Shown here: piece by piece, positions 50,767 to 59,225 of the stretch
How the letters are laid out: every line of letters begins with the position of its first letter
Position numbering within the stretch: position 1 is the first letter of the stretch
Source of the DNA: JACKDW01 sp964621785
GTDB taxonomy: Bacteria > Myxococcota_A > Polyangia > Nannocystales > Nannocystaceae
Direction: 5' to 3'
Assembly: GCA_964621785.1 (NCBI GenBank)
Contig: CAZUPD010000018.1
Location: 20,672 to 84,671 of the forward strand
DNA length: 64,000 nt
Made by a program: the position numbers and the translations under genes
The notes under the pieces: generated by a model
What the model was told of the DNA's origin: nothing
Database searches by the model: none
What the model saw: only the letters and a program-made list of their open reading frames with translations

Positions 50767-53247
50767 CTAGATATCGAGGTTGCGCACGTTGAGCGCGTTG
50801 GTTGTGATGAACTCTCGCCGTGGCTCGACGTTGTCACCCATGAGTACCGAAAACACATTGTCGGCCTCGAGTTCATCGCCCACCCGCACTTTGAGCAGCT
50901 CCCGGCGTTCTTGGTCCATCGTCGTCTCCCACAATTGGTCGGGATTCATCTCGCCGAGACCCTTGTAGCGCTGGATCTGAAGCCCTTTGCGACCGATATC
51001 CCCGATGTGTTCGACCAGATCGACCAAGCGGGTCGGTTCGGCCACAACGTCTTCTTTGCTGATGAGCTGGAATGGCGGTTGGCCGATCTGACGAACCTCG
51101 ACACGAATCCGGATGAGCTCCGCAAACTCGGGCGAGCTCAACAGTTCGGTGTCGATGGTTTCGTGTTGGATGACACCGTTTTCGGTGATTTGAATTTGCA
51201 GGCAACGCCTCGCGGTGTCGTTGGTGTCGCTTTGGACCTCGTATGCGAGGGTCGCCTGTGACACCAGCGAAGTTGCCTTTGCAACAACCTGTTTCCCGAG
51301 CTCTGCGGTCGAATCTTCGCTGTCGAACGCCGCGAGTACACTGGGTAAACTTGTAGCTTCAACGATATCGAGGATCCCCTCAATGATCCCCTCGCGGTGC
51401 TCCCGCGAGAGTGCTTGAATAATGTGTTGGTACCGCAGGCCCTTGCGCGAAATTTCCTCTAACACTTCGCGGCTGACGGTGTGATCGCCGACCTTGAGAT
51501 CGAGATGCTCGACCGCTTGGCGAATCACGTGGGCGTCGAGCGAGCTCTCGTTTTTGAGGTAGACCTCTTTGCGCCCGTACTTGACCTTGTACAGCGGCGG
51601 CTGGGCGATATAGAGGTGCCCGCGCTCGATGATCTCAGGGAAGTGGCGGTAAAAGAACGTCAGCAACAGCGTGCGGATGTGCGAACCGTCGACATCGGCA
51701 TCGGTCATGATGACGATGGTGTGGTAGCGCAGCTTGTCGATGTTGTAGTTGTCTTCGCCGATGCCCGTACCCAACGCCGTGATCAGGGTGATGATCTCTT
51801 GGCTGCTGAGCATCTTGTCGATGCGGGCCTTTTCGACGTTGAGGATCTTGCCGCGTAGCGGGAGAATCGCTTGGGTCCGGCGATCACGGCCCTGTTTGGC
51901 CGAGCCACCTGCAGAATCACCCTCGACGATGAATAGTTCGGCGAGCTCGGGGTTGCGCTCTTGGCAGTCGGCGAGTTTGCCGGGCAACGACAAACCGTCG
52001 AGGATGCCTTTGCGGGTGATGGTCTCCCGCGCCTTGCGAGCGGCCGCCCGCGCCCGGGCTGCGAGCAAAGCTTTTTCGATGATCAGCTTGGCACCCTTGG
52101 GATTTTCATCGAGGTAGCGCCCCAGCTGTTCGGTGACCACCGACGACACCAAGCTGGTGACCTCGCCGGAGACGAGTTTGTCCTTGATCTGCGAACTGAA
52201 CTTTGGGTCAGGATGTTTGATCGACAGCACGCCGACCAACCCCTCGCGTACATCCTCGCCTGCGAGCGTACCTTTGTGACCCTTGAGCAGGTTCTTGTTG
52301 GTGGCGTAGGTGTTGATCACCCGGGTCAGGGCGCTGCGCAACCCGGAGAGGTGGGTCCCGCCATCGCGGTTGGCAATATTATTTGTATAGCAAAGAATGT
52401 GTTCGGAGTAGGCGTCGGTCCATTGCAACGCGATCTGGACCCCTAGCGTCGCCTGCTTGCCTTCATGCTCAAACTCGATGCCCTCGTCGAACGAAATCAA
52501 GTCGCCGATCGAAGTCTTGTTTTGGGCCAGGAGTTTGACAAAACTGAGAACGCCACCTTCGCCGTCGTAGTTCTTCTCGCGCCCGTCACGGAGGTCGCGG
52601 AGAATGATTTTTACGCCGGTGTTGAGGTAACTCAGCTCGCGGAAGCGGTTGGCGAGAATCTCAAAATCGATGTCGGTCGACGAGAAGATCAGCGGATCGG
52701 GGTGAAAGGTGACCCGTGTACCTCGGCGGTCGGTGTTGCCGACGACTTCGAGGGTGCCCATCGGTTTGCCGCGTTCGAACCGCAACACATGGGCCTTGCC
52801 GCCGCGCCAAACATCGAGTTTGAGCCAGTCACTCAGGGCGTTGACAACCGAGACACCGACCCCGTGCAGCCCGCCGGACACTTTGTAGGCGTCGTTGCTA
52901 AACTTGCCGCCAGCGTGCAGGACGGTGAGGATAACCGTTGCAGCATCAACCATTTTGCCGGCGTGTTCCATCTCGCCGGTTGGGATCCCGCGGCCGTTGT
53001 CTTCGATCGACAGCGATCCGTCGAGGTGGATGATGACTTCGATGCGGTTGCAGTGCCCGGCGAGGGCCTCGTCGATCGAATTGTCGACCACCTCAAACAC
53101 CATCTTGTGCAGCCCGCTGCCGTCGCTGGTGTCCCCGATGTACATTCCGGGGCGCTTGCGAACGGCTTCGAGGCCTTCGAGGACGGAGATGGATTCCGCG
53201 TTGTAGTCGTCACCAGAGGGGTCTGTGGTCGTGGTTTGATCAGACAT
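50767..53247 (-). CDS. gyrB: DNA gyrase subunit B
   Basis: ATPase subunit of gyrase, introducing negative supercoils with GyrA. From ATG 53247 (the frame extends 7 codons further). The GHKL ATP site has EVVDNSIDEALAG, DNGRGIP and GGLHGVGVSVVNALS. The transducer domain follows, then the TOPRIM domain with IVEGDSAGGSAKQGRDR and DADVDGSHIRTLLLTFFYR, and the C-terminal YKGLGEMNPDQLWETTMD. About 826 residues, normal for the long-tailed GyrB type. It is the last gene of the leftward dnaN-recF-gyrB set, a classical origin-side order; gyrA is not in the window. Confidence 0.97.
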   Translation of the reverse strand: MSDQTTTTDPSGDDYNAESISVLEGLEAVRKRPGMYIGDTSDGSGLHKMVFEVVDNSIDEALAGHCNRIEVIIHLDGSLSIEDNGRGIPTGEMEHAGKMVDAATVILTVLHAGGKFSNDAYKVSGGLHGVGVSVVNALSDWLKLDVWRGGKAHVLRFERGKPMGTLEVVGNTDRRGTRVTFHPDPLIFSSTDIDFEILANRFRELSYLNTGVKIILRDLRDGREKNYDGEGGVLSFVKLLAQNKTSIGDLISFDEGIEFEHEGKQATLGVQIALQWTDAYSEHILCYTNNIANRDGGTHLSGLRSALTRVINTYATNKNLLKGHKGTLAGEDVREGLVGVLSIKHPDPKFSSQIKDKLVSGEVTSLVSSVVTEQLGRYLDENPKGAKLIIEKALLAARARAAARKARETITRKGILDGLSLPGKLADCQERNPELAELFIVEGDSAGGSAKQGRDRRTQAILPLRGKILNVEKARIDKMLSSQEIITLITALGTGIGEDNYNIDKLRYHTIVIMTDADVDGSHIRTLLLTFFYRHFPEIIERGHLYIAQPPLYKVKYGRKEVYLKNESSLDAHVIRQAVEHLDLKVGDHTVSREVLEEISRKGLRYQHIIQALSREHREGIIEGILDIVEATSLPSVLAAFDSEDSTAELGKQVVAKATSLVSQATLAYEVQSDTNDTARRCLQIQITENGVIQHETIDTELLSSPEFAELIRIRVEVRQIGQPPFQLISKEDVVAEPTRLVDLVEHIGDIGRKGLQIQRYKGLGEMNPDQLWETTMDQERRELLKVRVGDELEADNVFSVLMGDNVEPRREFITTNALNVRNLDI

Positions 53248-53369
53248 ACGAGGTCGTTTGAGATGCACATACCGGGCTTGCGAACAGGCCCAATTTTGGC
53301 GCGCAATCCTACCACGTCGAGACGATCGGAGCCAACTTCGATCGAACGAAAAACAACGGTTCTAGGGCT

Positions 53370-54524
53370 CTATTCGGCGATTTTCGCTGTCGAAACTTTC
53401 CGCACAGCGCCGTCGCTGACCGCGTAGTGACAGGCGCTCCAATCGGGCGGAAGCGGAATGAAATGCGGCGCCGTGGTGGTGACGACACACTGGTGTACCA
53501 AGGTCTGCAACGCCTCAAATAAAAGCCGCGACCGCTGGGGATCGAGTTCTGAAGAAACATCGTCGAGAAGCAGGATTGGCGCCTCTCCGGCGGCGTTTTG
53601 ACTGATCTGGAGTTCGGCGAGTTTGAGCCCCAGCATCAGCGCGCGTGACTGCCCCTGGGAGGCAAAGTTCCCGGCAGACTGTCCGTCGAGGCAAACGCTG
53701 AGGTCATCGCGGTGCGGCCCCAAGGTCGTCCGACCACGGCGAAAATCCTCACGTCGACGGTCGCGGAGTGACTGTCGCAACGCAGCCTCCCGCGAGTCCT
53801 CCGGGACCTCCCCAAGGCTCGCCTGATAGACGACGGATGCCGCCGTGCTCCCACCTGAGATTTGGCCATAGGTCGCCTGAAATCCCTCCTGGATGGCAGC
53901 CACAAATTTGACACGCCGGGTCCAGATCCGGGCGCCGACCTCGGCAAGCCCCTGCTCATAGGTGTCGAGCAACTGATCGCGGGCAGCTGGGGAGCGCGTC
54001 GAGACCTCATCGCGCAGCACGTGATTGCGCGAGCGAACCAACTTTTCGTAGGCCTGAATGTCGTTGATGTGGATGCGTTCACGGGCAAAAATCGCCCGAT
54101 CGACAAACCGACGCCGATCCCCGGGCGAGCCGCGCAGGACCCCGAGATCTTCCGGTGTAAATACAATTGTTCGTAGGCGACCATAAAAGTCGACTGCCGA
54201 ACGGACAGTCTTACCGTCGGCCTGGGCGAGACGACGAGTGGAGCGTTCGCCCTTATTGATTTGCACATGCAACTTGCTATCGAGATCGAGCGAGAGATCG
54301 CGGCCGACCACCGTCACCGAGGCCTGTCGCGCGTCTCGCATCACCATTGGCCCGAGTTCGGAGCAACGAAACGATCGCAGCGTGCTGACGAAATAGAGGG
54401 CTTCGAGGATGTTGGTCTTGCCAGCGCCGTTGTGTCCAAACAGCACTGTAAGACCTGGCCCGAAGGTCAAGCTGACGTCGCGGAGGTTGCGAAACCCCCG
54501 GAGATCGAGCTGCTGGAGCCTCAC
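53370..54524 (-). CDS. recF: DNA replication and repair protein RecF
   Basis: SMC-like ATPase that helps RecA load at gapped DNA with RecO and RecR. It starts LQQLDLRGFRNLRDVSLTFGPG, then Walker A LFGHNGAGKTNILEAL, LRTIVFTPEDLGVLRGSPGDRRRFVD, a SQGQSRALMLGLKLAEL signature and Walker B ILLLDDVSSELDPQRSRLL. 384 residues with a GTG start at 54524, 13 bp after dnaN, so co-transcribed. It carries two motif copies (54156, 54262). Confidence 0.96.
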   Translation of the reverse strand: MRLQQLDLRGFRNLRDVSLTFGPGLTVLFGHNGAGKTNILEALYFVSTLRSFRCSELGPMVMRDARQASVTVVGRDLSLDLDSKLHVQINKGERSTRRLAQADGKTVRSAVDFYGRLRTIVFTPEDLGVLRGSPGDRRRFVDRAIFARERIHINDIQAYEKLVRSRNHVLRDEVSTRSPAARDQLLDTYEQGLAEVGARIWTRRVKFVAAIQEGFQATYGQISGGSTAASVVYQASLGEVPEDSREAALRQSLRDRRREDFRRGRTTLGPHRDDLSVCLDGQSAGNFASQGQSRALMLGLKLAELQISQNAAGEAPILLLDDVSSELDPQRSRLLFEALQTLVHQCVVTTTAPHFIPLPPDWSACHYAVSDGAVRKVSTAKIAE

Positions 54525-54537
54525 CGCAGGTTGTCTG

Positions 54538-55638
54538 TCAGATGCGCATCGGCATCACAACCCCGAGGTAGTCGAGGCCGTCGACCGGGCGAAGAACACA
54601 GGGGTCGAGCTCGCCCTGGAATTGCAATCGGATCTGTGCCGAGTCGATCGCCTCGAGCACTTCGATGAGGTAGCGGGCGTTGAACCCCGCGGTCAGCCCC
54701 TTGCCCTGATAATCGACTTCGACTTCTTGGTGAGCGACCCCGAGATCGGGATTGTCGGCCGTCAACTTGAGGTTGTTCTCCTCGAGCTGAAGACGCACGG
54801 TCGCGGTTTTTTCAGGGGCCATGACCGCAGCGGTTTTGAGCGCGTTGATCAGCTCCTCCCGCAGCGCCGTGGCTTGGCGTTGGTGCTCCTTGGGAATCAC
54901 CTGCTGGTAGGGCGGGAAAGTGACGTTGTTGAGCTTGACCGAGAGCATGACGCTTTCGGCCTTGATAAATAGATGGTCAGACCCCACCGCGAGCTGAACA
55001 TCACCTTCGACGCGATCGAGTACTTTTTTGATCTCGATCATGCCCTTGCGCGGGATGATGATGCCCTTGTCGAGTTTGGGCCCGGCGAAGGGAACGGTCA
55101 GTTTGGTCAGGCGATGGCCGTCGGTCGAGACCATGGTCGCGTAGGTGCCATCACACTCAAACAGCACCCCGTTGAGGTTGACCCGGGCTTCGTCGGTCGA
55201 GACGCTAAACAGAGTCTTTTGAATGAGGTCGATCAGTTGATGGCTGGGCACTTGGGTAAAGGTCTGACCCTCGGCCTTCGGCAGCTCGGGGAAGTCGAGC
55301 TCAGCCATACCCATGAGTTTGAACTCGCTGCGCCCGACGGCGAGACGTGCCCAGTGATTGTCGAGCCCTTGAATCGTGATCGCGCGGTTGGACAGGGTGC
55401 GTACGATGCCGTTGAGATGGTGCACACCAAGCGAAATCGAACCTGGCGTTTTGACCTGCGCGGGGATGGTTTCGGTCAGCGAAATCATCATGTCGGTCGA
55501 ACTGCAGACGATGTTGCCTGACGCTTCAGCCCGGATGAGGACATTTGCGAGCACCGGCATGGTCCCCCGTTTATCGGCAACCGTTTGGGCAAGGGCGAGG
55601 GCGGAGGAGAATTTGGGTTGTTCGATCTCAAATTCCAT
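54538..55638 (-). CDS. dnaN: DNA polymerase III beta subunit (sliding clamp) DnaN
   Basis: Ring-shaped processivity clamp. 366 residues from ATG 55638. The N-terminus MEFEIEQPKFSSALALAQTVADKRGTMPVLANVLI (in part) is the standard first clamp domain. Further signatures are GSISLGVHHLNGIVRTL, MAELDFPELP, GVLFECDGTYATMVSTDGHRL and the C-terminal YLIEVLEAIDSAQIRLQFQGELDPCVLRP ending VVMPMRI. No dnaA precedes it, although dnaA-dnaN is the near-universal order. Instead the gene diverges from rpmH across a 448-bp gap that may hold the origin. Confidence 0.97.
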   Translation of the reverse strand: MEFEIEQPKFSSALALAQTVADKRGTMPVLANVLIRAEASGNIVCSSTDMMISLTETIPAQVKTPGSISLGVHHLNGIVRTLSNRAITIQGLDNHWARLAVGRSEFKLMGMAELDFPELPKAEGQTFTQVPSHQLIDLIQKTLFSVSTDEARVNLNGVLFECDGTYATMVSTDGHRLTKLTVPFAGPKLDKGIIIPRKGMIEIKKVLDRVEGDVQLAVGSDHLFIKAESVMLSVKLNNVTFPPYQQVIPKEHQRQATALREELINALKTAAVMAPEKTATVRLQLEENNLKLTADNPDLGVAHQEVEVDYQGKGLTAGFNARYLIEVLEAIDSAQIRLQFQGELDPCVLRPVDGLDYLGVVMPMRI

Positions 55639-56086
55639 GGGCGAACCTAGGGCGCGCGAACTGTACCCGAACCGATTGGAATGCGCACCTCGAGGTTTTG
55701 CTGCCGTGTTTTTTTAAAAATTAAAGAAAACTCTTCCCCCTGATCGGTCCTGTGGATTTGTTTGAAATTGAAATAGGTGCTCGAAATCCATCGGTTTATT
55801 GGGTGGAGCGCAATTGCCCCGGACCGGGGATAACTCCGAACTTGCGAACACGCGCGCACTACACGCGCGATTTTGGGTACAACAGGGGTGTTTTTGCCCT
55901 GTTCTAAACAGCTCTTTTCCCCGATCTGTGGACAGGTCAGACCCACTATATGGTCGTGAGTCATCCGGGCTTTCGGTGTTTGACAGTGGGCGAGGGCGCT
56001 GTTATCGATCCGGACCCCTCAGCGGGGTCATTTAAGAGAGGCGCGTTGTGTGCCGACCCGCTGCTGGATGATTTCAGGAGCTCACA
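55639..56086. other. Divergent intergenic region between dnaN and rpmH; oriC candidate
   Basis: No gene is seen. Position supports oriC: dnaN, recF and gyrB run left and rpmH to mnmE run right. An A+T-rich stretch at 55709-55730 (TTTTTTTAAAAATTAAAG) and another at about 55758-55775 could serve as unwinding elements. DnaA-box-like sequences are imperfect: TGTGGATTT (55751), GGGGATAAC (55826), TGTGGACAG (55927) and TTATCGATC (56002), against the consensus TTATCCACA. The call rests on gene order and these weak boxes. Confidence 0.5.
55980..56008 (+). promoter_or_regulatory. Promoter of the rpmH-rnpA operon
   Basis: A perfect -35 element TTGACA (55980-55985) is followed after 17 bases by TATCGA (56003-56008) as a weaker -10, about 80 bp before the rpmH start. 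Confidence 0.5.
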
Positions 56087-56239
56087 ATGACCAAGCGCAC
56101 CTATCAACCGCACAACTTGAGCCGGTCTCGCACCCACGGGTTCCGCGCTCGGATGTCGACCCGGAACGGTCGTAAAATCCTCGCCGCTCGTCGTCGCCGC
56201 GGTCGCAAGCGGCTGACCGTCAGCATCGGCGGGAAGTGA
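56087..56239 (+). CDS. rpmH: 50S ribosomal protein L34
   Basis: 50 residues, basic, with the family start TKRTYQPHNLSRSRTHGFRARM and the end GRKILAARRRRGRKRLTVS, a textbook bL34. An AGGAG Shine-Dalgarno lies at 56076-56080, seven bases before the ATG. Its stop codon TGA overlaps the GTG start of rnpA by three bases, coupling the two as in most bacteria. Confidence 0.97.
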   Translation: MTKRTYQPHNLSRSRTHGFRARMSTRNGRKILAARRRRGRKRLTVSIGGK

Positions 56240-56625
56240 AACCCGAGGGTTTTCCACGTTTTTGTCGGATCCGGCGCCGACGCGACTACCTTCGCGTCCA
56301 AGGGCGGGGTCAAAAGGTTCATGTTCGGCACTTCTTGGTGTTTGCTAGTCGTCAGCGACCGCAATCCCGCGAGGGAGGTGTCGCACATGCACGCGAGCTT
56401 GCGCCGACGCGGATCGGGGTCACAGTCACCCGAAAGATCGGCAATGCGGTCTGTCGCAACCGTATTAAGCGGCTTGTGCGAGAGGCATTTCGCCGGCGTC
56501 GAGGCGAGTTTGTCCCCGGTTGGGACATGGTTTGGATCGCCAAACGCGGCGCAAACAAAGTCGCATTCGCAGAAGTGTTATCGGGGATGAAAGTTGTGAG
56601 CCGTCAGCTTGGAGAGCGCCGATGA
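56236..56625 (+). CDS. rnpA: Ribonuclease P protein component
   Basis: Protein cofactor of RNase P that binds pre-tRNA leaders. 129 residues from GTG 56236. The RNR motif region GNAVCRNRIKRLVREAFRRRR is the diagnostic basic helix, preceded by RDYLRVQGRGQKVHVRHFLVF and IGVTVTRKIG. It is translated coupled to rpmH, and its stop overlaps the ATG of yidD (ATGA). Confidence 0.95.
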   Translation: MKPEGFPRFCRIRRRRDYLRVQGRGQKVHVRHFLVFASRQRPQSREGGVAHARELAPTRIGVTVTRKIGNAVCRNRIKRLVREAFRRRRGEFVPGWDMVWIAKRGANKVAFAEVLSGMKVVSRQLGERR

Positions 56626-56891
56626 AACACCTGGCGATCGCGTGTATTCGCCTCTACCAGGTGCTGATCTCGCCGTTGTTCGGTCCGAGTTGTCGGTTCT
56701 TCCCGAGCTGCTCTCAGTACGCGATCCAGTGTTACCGGCTCCACGGATTTTGGCGTGGGAGCCGGTTGACCGTCGGCCGGTTGTGTCGCTGTCACCCCTG
56801 GAGTCCTGGTGGTGTCGACCATCCGCCGCCCGCACTCGGCAGTTGTGGCCACCACCATCAGCTGCCCAACGCGATCGACAAGGGTTCCTAA
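56622..56891 (+). CDS. yidD: Membrane protein insertion efficiency factor YidD
   Basis: 89 residues from ATG 56622. The signature LISPLFGPSCRFFPSCSQYAIQCY with its cysteines, then HGFWRGSRLTVGRLCRCHPWSPGGVDHPP, is diagnostic for YidD. It acts at the inner membrane alongside YidC and sits in the usual rnpA-yidD-yidC order. A 186-bp gap with a TGTATATGCA motif (56920) separates it from yidC. Confidence 0.95.
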   Translation: MKHLAIACIRLYQVLISPLFGPSCRFFPSCSQYAIQCYRLHGFWRGSRLTVGRLCRCHPWSPGGVDHPPPALGSCGHHHQLPNAIDKGS

Positions 56892-57077
56892 ACATTTACT
56901 CGGCCACCACCATTCGGATTGTATATGCATGCACATTTTGCTCGGATCGATGATGAGGCGCACGTGTGCCGTCCGATGTGTGCGGCATCCGGGGTGTCGT
57001 TTTTTGTCGAATCAACTGCCCGCCCATGCGGGTTTTTGTCCAAGTCAAAGTTGTCAAATCGGGAGGTCGTCTGAACC

Positions 57078-58700
57078 GTGGATGTCCAGCGCCGTACGCT
57101 TTTAGCGATCATCTTGTGTGTACTCATCTGGGCCGTCTTCGACATGACCACGCCCAAGCCACCGCCGGCACAACCGGACGTGGACGATGTCGAAGTTTCG
57201 CAGAGCAACGACTCTGACTCCGACGATGACGAACGCGATCGGCCCGATGCCGACGCGGAGTCCGACGACGGTGAGCCGACGGGTGCCGAGACCGAAACCC
57301 ATGTGTTGAAAAACGACTTCCTCGCCTTGGAGCTGACCAACGGCCGCGGGATGTTGCGCAAGGCTTCGATGCTCAGCCCGCAGTTCGTCGACGACGAGGG
57401 CAACGGGCTCGACATCTTTGGTCTCGATGGAGCCTCGAGCCTCGAGCTCGCCTTTGGTGAGCGCAGCGATTTTCGAGTGCCGCGGCGGGCCAACTGGGAA
57501 GTCGTCAGCGATGAAGGATCGCAGCGTCGGTTCAAGCTCCGGTATGTGTCCGACGATGTCGAGATCATCCGCGACATCGAGCTCGGCGATCAGTACGAAG
57601 GTCGCCTGCGGGTCAAGGTGATCAACCGTTCGGGCAAGCCGCAGTCGCACCAGTTCGGTCTGGTCAACCGCCTCGGCGAGCCCCAGGAAAAGAGTCAATA
57701 CGACATCCATCGCGGGCTTTGTGCGATCCCCGACGATGTCGAAGAGGCCGAGATGGGAGACGTCGAAGAGGGCCCGCAGCGGACCCGCGGCGGGATCCAG
57801 TGGTTGGGCCTCGACAGCAAGTACTTCCTCGCCGCCGTCATCCCCGAAAAGAAGATGCGGGTGTGTGAGATCGAGGCCAGCGACGACGCGTCGATGCTGA
57901 TCGGGTCCATCCGCGGCAAGGATGTTGAGCTAGAACCCGGCGAGTCGCGGGTCTACGAGTTTGGCCTCTACTTCGGGGTCAAAGAGCTGTCCTACTTGGA
58001 GAATTACGAAACGGTTCCCGGGGTCGGGCTCGAGCGCGCGATCGACTGGGGTTGGTTTGGCAGCCTGAGTGCGGGCCTCGGCAAGTTCATGCTCCGACTG
58101 CTGCGGTGGTTTTACAGCCTCACCGGCATCTGGGGTGTGGCAATCCTCATGCTGACCGTGGTCGTGAAGTTGGTGATGTTGCCACTCACACTCAAGCAGA
58201 TGCGATCGATGCGGCGGATGAAGGAAATCCAGCCGCAGATGCAGGAGATCAAAGAAAAGTACGCCGACGACCGCATGCGTCAGGGCCAGGAGATGCAAGC
58301 CCTGTTCGCCCGCGAGGGTGTCAGCCCACTCGCCGGATGTCTGCCGCTACTCCTGCAAATGCCGATTTGGTTTGCCCTCTACGCAATGTTGGCAACCGCG
58401 GTCGAACTCTACAGAGTGCCGTTTTTGTGGCTTCCCGACCTGACCAAGCAGGATCCCTTCTACATCTTGCCGCTGGCGATGGGCGCCCTGATGTTCCTCC
58501 AGACCCGGCTCCAGCCCTCGGTCGGGGACAATCAGCAGGCCAAGATGATGATGTGGATGATGCCGGCCATGTTCACATTCATGATGCTGTTCTTGCCGTC
58601 CGGCCTCGGCGTCTATATCTTCGCCAACGTACTGCTGTCGCTGATCCAAAGCGCCATCCAGTTGCGGCCCCAGAAAAAGGCCGAAGCAGCGGCAAAGTAG
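57078..58700 (+). CDS. yidC: Membrane protein insertase YidC
   Basis: 540 residues from GTG 57078, with GGAGG 11 bases upstream. The first helix RTLLAIILCVLIWAVFDM is followed by a strikingly acidic periplasmic segment (about residues 30-72, many DSD/DDD/ED runs), then the conserved P1 beta domain (HVLKNDFLALELTNGRGMLRK, GGIQWLGLDSKYFLAAVIPE). The insertase core comes last: WGVAILMLTVVVKLVMLPL, the RM-rich loop MRSMRRMKEIQPQMQEIKEKY, GCLPLLLQMPIWFALYAML and the final helices. The basic C-terminal tail is short (RPQKKAEAAAK). It works with or without SecYEG at the inner membrane. KhpB follows 15 bp later. Confidence 0.97.
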   Translation: MDVQRRTLLAIILCVLIWAVFDMTTPKPPPAQPDVDDVEVSQSNDSDSDDDERDRPDADAESDDGEPTGAETETHVLKNDFLALELTNGRGMLRKASMLSPQFVDDEGNGLDIFGLDGASSLELAFGERSDFRVPRRANWEVVSDEGSQRRFKLRYVSDDVEIIRDIELGDQYEGRLRVKVINRSGKPQSHQFGLVNRLGEPQEKSQYDIHRGLCAIPDDVEEAEMGDVEEGPQRTRGGIQWLGLDSKYFLAAVIPEKKMRVCEIEASDDASMLIGSIRGKDVELEPGESRVYEFGLYFGVKELSYLENYETVPGVGLERAIDWGWFGSLSAGLGKFMLRLLRWFYSLTGIWGVAILMLTVVVKLVMLPLTLKQMRSMRRMKEIQPQMQEIKEKYADDRMRQGQEMQALFAREGVSPLAGCLPLLLQMPIWFALYAMLATAVELYRVPFLWLPDLTKQDPFYILPLAMGALMFLQTRLQPSVGDNQQAKMMMWMMPAMFTFMMLFLPSGLGVYIFANVLLSLIQSAIQLRPQKKAEAAAK

Positions 58701-58715
58701 GAGTGAGTTCGATTT

Positions 58716-59225
58716 ATGTCCGAAGCCAACACAGCACCATCAGGAGATCCCGAGGATCGATTTGCCCGGGCCGTCCCGGTCGTCCGCTCGTTTCTCGAAT
58801 CGGTTTTGGGGCTGCTCGGTGTCGAGGTTGAAGTCGACATTGATATTGAGACCGACGGGTTGCACTGCGACCTCAACACGAGTCCGCAAAACGGCGGGTT
58901 GTTGATCGGTCGTCACGGGGCGACGCTCGACGCCCTGCAATACCTGACCCTGCGCGTGCTCCAAGCCGAAGGGTTTGAACGCATGCGGATCACGCTCGAC
59001 GTTGGAGGCTATCGCACCCGCCGCGAAAAGACCCTGCGCGAGCTGGCCCGCGGTATCGCCTCGAAGGTTCGCAACTCCGGCCGCCCGTACCACTGCGATC
59101 CGATGAGTGCGATGGAACGCCGCGTCATTCACCTAGCCCTCGGGGAAATGGGTCTCAAGACCGAATCCGAGGGCGAAGGACGCCACCGCCACGTGGTTGT
59201 CTTTCCCCAGCGCGCCGAGGCGTGA
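58716..59225 (+). CDS. khpB: RNA-binding protein KhpB (Jag)
   Basis: 169 residues with a KH domain (LLIGRHGATLDALQYLTLRV, about 60-80) and an R3H domain at the C-terminus (SGRPYHCDPMSAMERRVIHLAL). The N-terminal Jag_N domain of many homologues is absent: the protein begins about 15 residues before the KH region. It binds single-stranded RNA in the cytoplasm. Its position after yidC is conserved in bacteria. The stop overlaps the GTG of mnmE (GTGA). Confidence 0.93.
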   Translation: MSEANTAPSGDPEDRFARAVPVVRSFLESVLGLLGVEVEVDIDIETDGLHCDLNTSPQNGGLLIGRHGATLDALQYLTLRVLQAEGFERMRITLDVGGYRTRREKTLRELARGIASKVRNSGRPYHCDPMSAMERRVIHLALGEMGLKTESEGEGRHRHVVVFPQRAEA

